Origin: Allomyces arbusculus
Lineage: Eukaryota; Blastocladiomycota; Blastocladiomycetes; Blastocladiales; Blastocladiaceae
NCBI GenBank assembly: GCA_027604705.1
Contig: JADHYV010000022.1
Location: 1 to 64,000, forward strand
Direction of reading: 5' to 3'
DNA: 64,000 bases
In this document: one piece after another, positions 57,439 through 64,000 of the stretch
Layout of the letters: each line of letters starts with the position of its first letter
Position numbering within the stretch: the stretch's first letter is position 1
Made by a program: the position numbers and the translations under genes
Notes under the pieces: generated by a model
What the model was told of the DNA's origin: nothing
Seen by the model: only the letters and a program-made list of their open reading frames with translations
The model's database searches: none

Positions 57439-59106
57439 ATGTCCGACCACCTTACGGAATGCGGTATCTGCATCGAAACGTTCACCGAACACGTCCGCAA
57501 AAAGGTCACCTGTCCCAGATGTCACTTTACAACATGCCTCACATGTTTTAAAACCCATCTCCTCAATTCCGTCCACGAGCCCTACTGCATGGAGTGCCGT
57601 CTCGAATTCAACGACGACTTTGTGATTTCCGTAACGTCGGTTGCTTGGCGCAATGGCGAGTACAAGAAACATCGCGAAAATCTTCTCTTTGACCGAGAAC
57701 GCGCGCGTCTCCCCGAAACGACTGGCTTGCTTCAAGTCTTTCGTGATGCTGAGCAAATCTATGAAGAAAAGTATCCAGAGTGCCGCCAAAACATGACCCG
57801 CATCAACGAAGAAATCGCTCGGACGATGCAGCGGCTCGATCGACTGCGCGCCCTCCAAGGGCAAACTCAAGCGAAAATGACCAGTCTCGACCAACTCATG
57901 TTCAGGGCCAGAAACTACGTTTGGAATGGCGTCGGCGAGGAACAGGCTGTGCGCGCTCAAATCGAAATGACGAGACACGAAACAACCAATGCCGGGGCAA
58001 GCTCATCTTCATCGACTCAACAAGAGGAACCTGAACAGCGCCGGGTCTTTACGTTACCATGCCCGGCCAACAACTGCAAAGGATACTTGTCGCAGCGTTA
58101 CAAGTGCGGCGTGTGCGACAAGTACACTTGCAAAGATTGCCGCGAAGTCAAGGAAAATGGGGAGGACGACCCTCATCACCAGTGCAACCCGGACACGGTC
58201 GCAACTGTCCAGCTTCTTCGACGCGACTCGAAGCCGTGCCCCCAGTGCTGCAGCATGATTTTCCGGATTTCCGGATGCGCCCAAATGTGGTGCACGCAAT
58301 GTCAAGTGGCGTTCGACTGGAACACAGGTCGCGTGGACAGTGGTCCTGTCCACAATCCCCATTTTTTCGAGTACCAGCGCACAACCGGAGCTCAAGAACG
58401 CCGAAACATGCTGACTTTGTGTGGGCGCGAACTGGACCTCATCAACATTTACCAGTCGCTGTTCAACAAGTCTTTGCTGACCCACGTGTACCTCACGCCC
58501 AATGAATATCCACGGACCATGTACTCGGACCAGTGCGTCTCCGTCTTCGAAAACATGTACCAGCTTGTCATCCACATCCAGCAGGTGCATATTCGCGAGA
58601 TCAACACTCGACTTCATCCGCCCTCAGTCCAGGCACCGCGCACGGATGCCACCCGGGATATCCGGCTTGATTATCTGTTGGGAAAACACACCGAAGACCA
58701 AGCGAAAAAGCTTTTGCAGCGGCGCGAAAAGAACCGTATCAAGTGTCATGGGTACTTGGCCGTGTACACCATGTTCTGCCAGACGATGGAGGATATCATC
58801 ATCCGCATTGCAGACATTGCGGAAACGCAAGGTCGAATCAATGACAACGAACTCAAAGATTTGTTTGACGAAGCAGAGTCGCTGCGCCGCTACGTCAACT
58901 ACCAAGTGTGGAAGCATTCCAAGCAAATGTCGACTTTGGCTCACCACCTCTACATCCTCAGCAACTTTACCGCCGAAAACATGTCGACGGCTGGTCTTTC
59001 CAACCAACAATCCCCCACCGAGCGCCTCATGTCGACTGACGGTTTACCGTGTGACCAGGGCAAGTTTGACGAGCCCCGTCGGCGGCGGTATCGTCGCTAT
59101 TGGTGA
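57439..59106 (+). CDS. RING-IBR-RING (RBR) E3 ubiquitin ligase-like protein
   Basis: 555 residues. RING1 lies at about 9-55 (CGICIETFTEHVRKKVTCPR; TCLTCFKTH; YCMECRLEF). A coiled coil follows at about 115-150. The in-between domain (about 210-250) has CPANNCKGYLSQRYKCGVCD and CKDC...HHQC. The third zinc unit (about 268-300) has CPQCCSMIFRISGCAQMWCT and CQVAFDWNTG. The WCTQC cysteine would carry ubiquitin as in RBR ligases. This long form, with HNPHFFEYQR after the last finger, is widespread in large DNA viruses and is one of their near-core genes. Its stop overlaps the next, convergent gene by 10 bp. Confidence 0.9.
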   Translation: MSDHLTECGICIETFTEHVRKKVTCPRCHFTTCLTCFKTHLLNSVHEPYCMECRLEFNDDFVISVTSVAWRNGEYKKHRENLLFDRERARLPETTGLLQVFRDAEQIYEEKYPECRQNMTRINEEIARTMQRLDRLRALQGQTQAKMTSLDQLMFRARNYVWNGVGEEQAVRAQIEMTRHETTNAGASSSSSTQQEEPEQRRVFTLPCPANNCKGYLSQRYKCGVCDKYTCKDCREVKENGEDDPHHQCNPDTVATVQLLRRDSKPCPQCCSMIFRISGCAQMWCTQCQVAFDWNTGRVDSGPVHNPHFFEYQRTTGAQERRNMLTLCGRELDLINIYQSLFNKSLLTHVYLTPNEYPRTMYSDQCVSVFENMYQLVIHIQQVHIREINTRLHPPSVQAPRTDATRDIRLDYLLGKHTEDQAKKLLQRREKNRIKCHGYLAVYTMFCQTMEDIIIRIADIAETQGRINDNELKDLFDEAESLRRYVNYQVWKHSKQMSTLAHHLYILSNFTAENMSTAGLSNQQSPTERLMSTDGLPCDQGKFDEPRRRRYRRYW

Positions 59107-59705
59107 AGCACAGATTCAATGCTGCGATACTCTTTCATGCCAACAATATTGTCGATTTTTGAATGTTCAATCAATTCTCTTTCAGTTTCACGCTGAACTT
59201 GAGTGCCAACAAAACTGTCAATGTTCTCCAAAACGTTGGTTGCAGCATAGTCTACTGTAATCGAATTGAGTTTGGCGACTTGCCGACGAATGAATTTGAA
59301 GACAACTTTGCGTCCCAGCAGCCGTTCATTGACGTTTTCGGCATAGGCAAGGTAAACGTTTTGCATAAGGTTGACGAGTTCCTGTTCGTCCTGGAATGGG
59401 ATTTTTCGTTGAATGCGTTTGTATACAGTAAACTGGATCGCTTTCTGAATTTGGGTAACATTGAACTGCGAAAAGAACGCAAAGAACATGAGTGTCGGTT
59501 GCTGATTGTCGCTGGGGTTCTGTTGAATGGGGTCCAATCCCTCCGACAAACGAACCCATTCGTGTTTGCTGAGCGGAGGGTCATTGGGATTCAGAGGGGG
59601 CTTGGCGTGCCAGTCGACCCCTGCCATCACCCCCGACTGCCCCATTGGCGTTTGCACCATGCTGGGATGGAAGGAAATGTCGTTGCTCTTGTAAATAGAA
59701 TCCAT
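59097..59705 (-). CDS. hypothetical virion-type protein (202 aa)
   Basis: 202 residues from the ATG at 59705. No membrane segment. A helical C-terminal half includes PFQDEQELVNLMQNVYLAYA and ERLLGRKVVFKFIRRQVAKL. Not recognised. Its place in a run of minus-strand genes (59097-61576) with anchored proteins suggests a structural or assembly role (inference). Confidence 0.7.
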   Translation of the reverse strand: MDSIYKSNDISFHPSMVQTPMGQSGVMAGVDWHAKPPLNPNDPPLSKHEWVRLSEGLDPIQQNPSDNQQPTLMFFAFFSQFNVTQIQKAIQFTVYKRIQRKIPFQDEQELVNLMQNVYLAYAENVNERLLGRKVVFKFIRRQVAKLNSITVDYAATNVLENIDSFVGTQVQRETERELIEHSKIDNIVGMKEYRSIESVLHQ

Positions 59706-59748
59706 TATTAACAAGAACAGTATATTTTTTCAGACTTCCGGTGCGTAT

Positions 59749-60102
59749 TCAGAATGATACTGCAGCCAGGGCATCATCCGGGTCACTCCATGCAGTAAAT
59801 TCAGGTTCAGCGACTGGGGTCTCGACTACAGGCTGCTGCTTTTTCAAGTACCACCCACTTGCAGCCTCCATGTCCTGCTCGCTCGGAATAAAGTCGGAAA
59901 AATGCTCAATGGTCTTTGGCGGCTGGGGCTGCAAAGTTTCGGACTGCACGCGGGGAGGAACGACCCGCTCGGTCAGTGCGCGAATCACCAATTGCTGGTG
60001 CTGGACGTGTTTTCTGAGATGGCATAGCTGGTGCTCAAAGTAGAGAAACCCGGCAACAATGACCAGGACTGCAACGACGATGGGGTTGATCTCGATCTGC
60101 AT
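59749..60102 (-). CDS. small single-pass membrane protein (117 aa)
   Basis: 117 residues. Residues 6-24 (NPIVVAVLVIVAGFLYFEH) form one membrane segment; the rest is soluble, with a short helical stretch (HLRKHVQHQQLVIRALTERV) and a tail with no motif. Similar N-terminally anchored short proteins are common in virion inner membranes of large DNA viruses. Next in a run of same-strand genes. Confidence 0.7.
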   Translation of the reverse strand: MQIEINPIVVAVLVIVAGFLYFEHQLCHLRKHVQHQQLVIRALTERVVPPRVQSETLQPQPPKTIEHFSDFIPSEQDMEAASGWYLKKQQPVVETPVAEPEFTAWSDPDDALAAVSF

Positions 60103-60126
60103 GTTACAGTATTCTGCGAAAAAATT

Positions 60127-60609
60127 TTATTGCTTGTTTCGAGCAGCTTTGAAAGCATCCTTCATTTCAGTGCGTGTGTCGCGACCAAACATGGTGACGG
60201 GAGTACTCAACAGTGGCAGCTGAACATCAAAGCGCGTACTGGCGACGTTGGGCATGTCTTGGCGGCGAATCTTTTCGCGCGAAACATCGAGCAGTGTTTG
60301 GCAGTCAGGAAGTTCTGCAAGCTGGTTCACAAAGTCCGGAACCTGAGCTGGAACGTCGTCTGCATTCAGCAAAACGTCTTGCTGGCGAAGAGGGTTGTAC
60401 CGCAAATACGATTCGACATCAACTGTCGCGGGCGTCATGCCAATTCCCGTTGAAGGAGCCAGAGCAGAAGTTTGCTTTAGGTAACATGCTCCATTCTGGG
60501 GAAGAAACGAATGGTAGGTTGTCAGCTGTTCTGACGACTCGTTTTGAATGCCTGGCCTTTTGATGGGGAGGTCGCGAAGGGACGTGAAAGTGTTGAAGAA
60601 CTGGGACAT
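60127..60609 (-). CDS. hypothetical protein (160 aa)
   Basis: 160 residues, no membrane segment. Contains FNTFTSLRDLPIKRPGIQNE, NGACYLKQTSAL and VESYLRYNPLRQQDVLLNAD. It ends in a basic FKAARNKQ. The sequence pattern of a short, tail-like virion protein; family not recognised. It sits 25 bp upstream of the membrane-protein gene on the same strand. Confidence 0.7.
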   Translation of the reverse strand: MSQFFNTFTSLRDLPIKRPGIQNESSEQLTTYHSFLPQNGACYLKQTSALAPSTGIGMTPATVDVESYLRYNPLRQQDVLLNADDVPAQVPDFVNQLAELPDCQTLLDVSREKIRRQDMPNVASTRFDVQLPLLSTPVTMFGRDTRTEMKDAFKAARNKQ

Positions 60610-60646
60610 TTAACATGATGCATCAAAATAATCTCAATGCAGTGGC

Positions 60647-61576
60647 TTATGAACGTGAACGAGATTTTGAACGACGACGTCTGCGGCGGCGACGTCTTTC
60701 CGGTCCGTCCAAATCCGAGTCGGTCTCGACAAACAGTGTAGGCGATGCAAATTGAGGAACAATGACGGGCGGTTCAAACGGCAGGAAAGATGGTTCACCG
60801 GCAAGAAGCGTTGGTGGCGGTGGAAGGGGCAGGGCTGACATGACACTCACATGCGGTGTTCGCTTGCGCTGCTTGGATTTGAAAATCGGGCTCATCAGTG
60901 TCATTGGCGTCGGAAACATAGTGTCTCCGAGTGGCACAAAGTAATCTTCCTTGTCTCTCTTCGAAACCGACATGCGGAAAGGAGAGTTGGCAATTCGACC
61001 CAGGGAATTTTCTGGACGATCAAGGGTTTGCGAAACAATGGTTTCAGAGAGTTCCTCGAGCGACTGCATTAGCATCTTGTTTCGCACAACAGCTCGGAAC
61101 CAGCCAGGAAGTGATGCGACGCGCCACACTGTTGTCACTGTTGCGCCAACAACAAATGCCGTGAGAATCGTGACAAGCTCAAATGGTGTATTGTCCACGG
61201 CACCCAACATGATGAGGTTGAGGAACGCACCGGAATTTTTCAGTTCACCAAAGACAGCTTCAATAATCTTGGATGCAAGTTCCTTGTAAAGCCTGGTTGG
61301 AGAGTTGTTGTCTCGAATCGGAATCCCAAAGTTCCACTTGAGCATGAATTCAATGAGACCCTTGTTGATGAGGGCATGTACGCCCTTTTCAACTGCAACA
61401 ACAATCTCGGAACTGTCTTTGGGGGCAAAAGTCCAGTCTGCAAAGTCCTTGGTGATCGTCCATGTCCCATCGCAAAACATGAGCCCGGCCCATGCTTCTG
61501 TAAACTTGTCGTTGACAATGCTGTCAATGGACTTGAACATGAGCGTCTGCTGTGGTGATTGAATAACTGTGAACAT
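60647..61576 (-). CDS. hypothetical membrane protein with Arg/Ser-rich tail (309 aa)
   Basis: 309 residues. A central hydrophobic segment at about 133-155 (FELVTILTAFVVGATVTTVW) is probably membrane-bound. The N-terminal 110 residues are mixed helix and strand. The C-terminal end is RRRRRRRRSKSRSRS-like, strongly basic, perhaps touching DNA. The ATG follows an AT-rich stretch. It is the first gene of the minus-strand virion-type run 61576-59097. Confidence 0.7.
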   Translation of the reverse strand: MFTVIQSPQQTLMFKSIDSIVNDKFTEAWAGLMFCDGTWTITKDFADWTFAPKDSSEIVVAVEKGVHALINKGLIEFMLKWNFGIPIRDNNSPTRLYKELASKIIEAVFGELKNSGAFLNLIMLGAVDNTPFELVTILTAFVVGATVTTVWRVASLPGWFRAVVRNKMLMQSLEELSETIVSQTLDRPENSLGRIANSPFRMSVSKRDKEDYFVPLGDTMFPTPMTLMSPIFKSKQRKRTPHVSVMSALPLPPPPTLLAGEPSFLPFEPPVIVPQFASPTLFVETDSDLDGPERRRRRRRRRSKSRSRS

Positions 61577-61639
61577 TTATTATACCGATAGAAAATTATT
61601 CCATTTCTGACCGTTCACTAAACCTTATCAATATCTCCG

Positions 61640-61765
61640 TATCTGGAATTTTGACCACTTAACGTGTGCTCAATTCCAGATCATCCGCAGACTTTGTGCC
61701 CGTTGCATACAACGCGAGAGTATTGATCGGTTCTTTCAAGGGCAGTGAACGGAGCCCTTGTGGAA
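61640..61765 (-). ncRNA. candidate omega/guide RNA region at the 3' end of tnpB
   Basis: Just after the tnpB stop are two hairpins. AAGGGC (61738-61743) pairs with GCCCTT (61754-61759). TCTGGAATT (61642-61650) pairs with AATTCCAGA (61672-61680). In TnpB and Fanzor systems the guide RNA scaffold overlaps the nuclease gene's 3' end and runs into the element's end, with the guide taken from the flank. The positions fit, but folding and transcription are not shown. Confidence 0.45.
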
Positions 61766-61772
61766 GGGTTTA

Positions 61773-63125
61773 TCATGCCATGGATGCAATTTCCATATGC
61801 AAAGACAATCCCTTCATCAAAATGTTTTTAGCAGCATTTACGTCTCGCCCACATACAACGTTGCATTGCCGGCACTTGTACTCTTTCCCAGGCGGTTTAT
61901 GGTGATGACCACAACCATAGGAACAGCACTGAGACGTATAATGCTCTGGTACAAACACGACATGCTTGTCCAGCACAGATGCCTTGTATTTCAGCTTCTG
62001 CTTTAGCTGGTAGAACTTGAGGTCATTGATTTCCCTGTTCAAGTTCGCATGGTTCTTGTTCTTGACCATCGTGTGACCACTGATGTCCCCAAAGAAGACA
62101 ATGTCATACTTGCCAAGCAGAAAATTGACCGACTTCCAATGCAGTTCATTGACGATGTTCTCTTTGCGCTTCTCAAGCTTGTGAAACTTGCGTTTCCGAA
62201 TACGGCTCTTTCCTGAGCGTCCTGCATTTAGCGACATGAAGTCCTTTTTCTTGTTCAAAGACTGGAGCAGCGAACGCTTGAATTCAACTTCATGAACGCC
62301 CTGAGACCCGTACACAGTCATAAAGTCCTTGACACCTGGGTCAACACCACAGAACTCGTAACCAGTGCGTTTGGCGTGTTTCGCTGGTACTGGGACAAAG
62401 ACGAAGTATTCATGGCCAATACGAGACAGACGACAATCATTATTGATAGTCACACTATTCAGTTTCTTGAGGCTCCGCTGGTGTACCCTGAACACACTGT
62501 CTATGCCTCGAGCTTTCAAAAAAGTGGGGAGAAAGACAAACCCATGGTCTTGTTTGATGGACAAGCTGCTCTTTTCTAAGACCAGTGTCTGAGTCTTTTC
62601 CCTTTTCCGTCTGAACCCAAGACTGAAGAACTTGATGTTGCCACGCTCAAGATTTGCCATGCCAGTCTTGTATGCCTTGGTCACGTCACGTACTGCATTA
62701 GCCCTGATTTCTTTGGGCGTGTTCAGTTCAAATTCTTGAACGTTCGTGTTCTTCTCTGGTACAATGCTTTTGATTTGAAGCTGAATCTGACGTTGTTCAT
62801 CAACAAGTTCATCGTACCAGTGGAACTCTGGGTCAAGGTACTTGAGCATGGCTTTGATCTCGCCATTACGCTTTGACAGCGACCTGTACTTTGGAGCGGT
62901 GGTCCGAGTCATGTCGGTAACTACCCTATCGCGTAGAGTCTCAAACTTGAAGATCTTGTCAGTCCTGGTCAGAGCCACTGTCTTGTTGTAGACATATCGA
63001 CTCGTATCAAGCCATTCATTCAGCATCTTCTTCTGTACCAGCGTTGGTCTCAGCTTGATCTTGAGGCTTTTGAGTTGTACGGGACCCGTCCTTTCTCCGT
63101 CCCATTTGTCGACAAGAGTAGACAT
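61773..63125 (-). CDS. tnpB: IS607-type TnpB / Fanzor-like RNA-guided nuclease
   Basis: 450 residues from the ATG at 63125; the frame is open further upstream through tnpA but without TnpB likeness. The N-terminal part (LKIKLRPTLVQKKMLNEWLD; YVYNKTVAL) is the TnpB helical domain. The RuvC nuclease has its first aspartate in CGVDPGVKDFM (about 262). The usual glutamate site reads VFFGDISG, without glutamate; a glutamate appears later in VFVPEHYTSQCC (about 390), as in Fanzor proteins and their close TnpB kin. The zinc ribbon is CCSYGCG...CRQC, and the last aspartate is CGRDVNAAKN (about 427). It starts 110 bp inside tnpA. It probably helps keep the element in place by cutting empty sites. Confidence 0.85.
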   Translation of the reverse strand: MSTLVDKWDGERTGPVQLKSLKIKLRPTLVQKKMLNEWLDTSRYVYNKTVALTRTDKIFKFETLRDRVVTDMTRTTAPKYRSLSKRNGEIKAMLKYLDPEFHWYDELVDEQRQIQLQIKSIVPEKNTNVQEFELNTPKEIRANAVRDVTKAYKTGMANLERGNIKFFSLGFRRKREKTQTLVLEKSSLSIKQDHGFVFLPTFLKARGIDSVFRVHQRSLKKLNSVTINNDCRLSRIGHEYFVFVPVPAKHAKRTGYEFCGVDPGVKDFMTVYGSQGVHEVEFKRSLLQSLNKKKDFMSLNAGRSGKSRIRKRKFHKLEKRKENIVNELHWKSVNFLLGKYDIVFFGDISGHTMVKNKNHANLNREINDLKFYQLKQKLKYKASVLDKHVVFVPEHYTSQCCSYGCGHHHKPPGKEYKCRQCNVVCGRDVNAAKNILMKGLSLHMEIASMA

Positions 63126-63714
63126 GGACGATAGCCATGAGGTCTGATGCAAGCTCTTGTTCGGAGCTTTGATTTGAGCTGTTGTCAATAACGACGAGGT
63201 CTCCGCCTGCTTTTCGAATAAGGAACTCGAGTAGTTCGAATCCAAAGCGGCAGAGTCGATCTCTGTGAGCACAGACAACTGTTCCGATACTGCCTTGAAG
63301 GCAGGAGTCCAGTATTTTTTGAAGTCCCTTTCTTTGGAAATTGATTCCAGAACCAATATCTTGCACAAGTTCAAATGCACTGTACTCTGGACTATGGGAT
63401 CGGAGGAACTCAGACTGGCGTTGAAGGTCGTCCAGTTGCTTTTTGCTACTGACGCGAGCATAGAGATAGTTGCGTCTTTCATTGGACTCGGCTGTGCGCA
63501 CTGCATCACCAGCTTCAAGCAAGCTTGAAAGGTGTTCTTTATCAATCTTTCTTTGTCCGGATGGCGTTCGATAGCTCTTGATCTTCTCTTCATCCACAAA
63601 CTTACGAAGCGTGGTATGGCAGATGCCTGAAAGCATTGAAGCTTCTCGCATACTAATCCATTTAGACGCCTCTCGGAACTTGGAATTGTTGCGTTTCGTT
63701 TGACCCTCATTCAT
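63016..63714 (-). CDS. tnpA: IS607-type serine recombinase (TnpA)
   Basis: 232 residues from the ATG at 63714. The N-terminal MerR-like helix-turn-helix (ISMREASMLSGICHTTLRKF; GQRKI) binds DNA. The resolvase domain has the catalytic serine in YARVSSKKQLDDLQRQ, then VCAHRDRLCRFGF with the conserved arginines. Such small serine recombinases move IS607 elements through a circular form with little target choice. The gene overlaps tnpB by 110 bp in another frame, as in bacterial IS607. IS607 elements are known in giant viruses. Confidence 0.9.
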   Translation of the reverse strand: MNEGQTKRNNSKFREASKWISMREASMLSGICHTTLRKFVDEEKIKSYRTPSGQRKIDKEHLSSLLEAGDAVRTAESNERRNYLYARVSSKKQLDDLQRQSEFLRSHSPEYSAFELVQDIGSGINFQRKGLQKILDSCLQGSIGTVVCAHRDRLCRFGFELLEFLIRKAGGDLVVIDNSSNQSSEQELASDLMAIVHVYSCRQMGRRKDGSRTTQKPQDQAETNAGTEEDAE

Positions 63715-63801
63715 CACTACTATGATACAAGACTATATTTTGCTACGTTTAATTTGGAAAACGCGTTTGAACCTGAACAGGAGATGGTGGATGTAGCATC
63801 T

Positions 63802-63999
63802 TTATAACGAAACGTAGCACATGACAGCATTATGCAAAACAGTTTCAGCCCTTTTCTTGAACTTGCCACATGTACACTCGACAAACAATGTTGACAGGCG
63901 AACCAAGGAAACCGAGTTCTTGAAGCCAATCTTGACGTTGAGAATGCCACAATGACGGCGATAGTTCAAAACTGTGAACGGACGGACTTGCTTGAGATG
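63802..63999 (-). CDS. 3' end of an unidentified gene (cut by window edge)
   Basis: The last 65 codons of a minus-strand frame enter from the right edge and stop at 63802-63804. The text includes FTVLNYRRHCGILNVKIGFK and VECTCGKFKKRAETVL. Its codon use looks real. The cysteines may form part of a zinc site. The function cannot be told. Confidence 0.45.
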   Translation of the reverse strand, partial: HLKQVRPFTVLNYRRHCGILNVKIGFKNSVSLVRLSTLFVECTCGKFKKRAETVLHNAVMCYVSL

Positions 64000-64000
64000 G

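Larger units (their letters stand above)
61640..63800. mobile_element. IS607-family element
   Basis: Contains tnpA, tnpB and the hairpins after tnpB. Both genes are open, so the element looks able to move. IS607 elements lack inverted terminal repeats and make no clear target duplication, so the ends are only estimated: the left limit near the last hairpin, the right limit in the AT-rich gap 63720-63800. The codon and base use resemble the host virus, suggesting it is not a very fresh bacterial arrival. Confidence 0.7.

Noticed and set aside
63720-63950. 76-codon minus-strand frame
   Set aside because: It runs in another frame across the end of the better-supported partial gene at 63802-63999 and has no likeness to known proteins.
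1-64000. Major capsid protein, packaging ATPase, RNA polymerase subunits and tRNA genes
   Set aside because: Looked for by motif and not seen; they may lie outside the window.

Overview
The window looks like a stretch of a large nucleocytoplasmic DNA virus (Nucleocytoviricota), either a free virus genome or a giant-virus segment lying in or against a eukaryotic chromosome. Hallmark genes are a primase-helicase of the D5 type, a VLTF-2/A1L-like late transcription factor, dUTPase, a RING-IBR-RING ubiquitin ligase of the kind conserved in these viruses, two virus-type protein kinases with HxDLHxxN loops, a Pif1-like helicase, a DUF5824-like protein and a set of small virion-type membrane proteins. 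Genes are dense on both strands. They often overlap tail to tail by a few bases and are preceded by short TATA-like boxes. No major capsid protein, packaging ATPase, RNA polymerase, tRNA or rRNA was seen here. Almost all genes read open, so if this is an integrated copy it is young.

Layout. 1-8.3 kb is GC-rich and differs from the rest. It holds two tandem copies (period about 5.35 kb) of a gene joining a DEDDy 3'-5' exonuclease to a SpoIIIAA/Ycf45-like ATPase. Each copy is split by a 70-73 nt GT-AG intron at the same place inside the Walker A codons. The spacer is made of degenerate repeats very rich in GATC. At 8.47 kb this gives way to a broken tyrosine-recombinase-like gene and a Dam-like adenine methylase. 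11-17.4 kb has a long virion-type protein, a secreted LPMO-like protein, a lysine-repeat protein and a Pif1 helicase. 17.4-27.6 kb is one 3400-codon fibre-like gene.

27.7-40 kb is a nucleic-acid-processing island. It contains two paralogous fusions of an SF2 helicase, helicase-associated repeats and an Rrp8-like methyltransferase, plus a kinase, a cytosine-5 methyltransferase, an unrelated SF2 helicase, and a small gene that is a free-standing copy of that helicase's C-terminal module. 40-46.5 kb has a DUF5824-like gene, a membrane protein and a second fibre-like gene of 1763 codons. 46.5-51.6 kb has a kinase, an AA11-like LPMO, dUTPase, an ankyrin-type repeat protein with a remnant beside it, and a membrane protein. 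51.6-61.6 kb is the replication, transcription and virion cluster. 61.6-63.8 kb is an IS607-type transposon (serine recombinase plus TnpB/Fanzor-like nuclease) with hairpins after tnpB.

How the genes may work together (inference): D5, dUTPase and Pif1 serve genome replication; VLTF-2 serves late transcription; the kinases and the RBR ligase act on the host cell; the fibre proteins and secreted LPMOs suggest attachment to, or opening of, a polysaccharide-coated host; the methylases and helicase fusions suggest DNA or RNA modification and repair.
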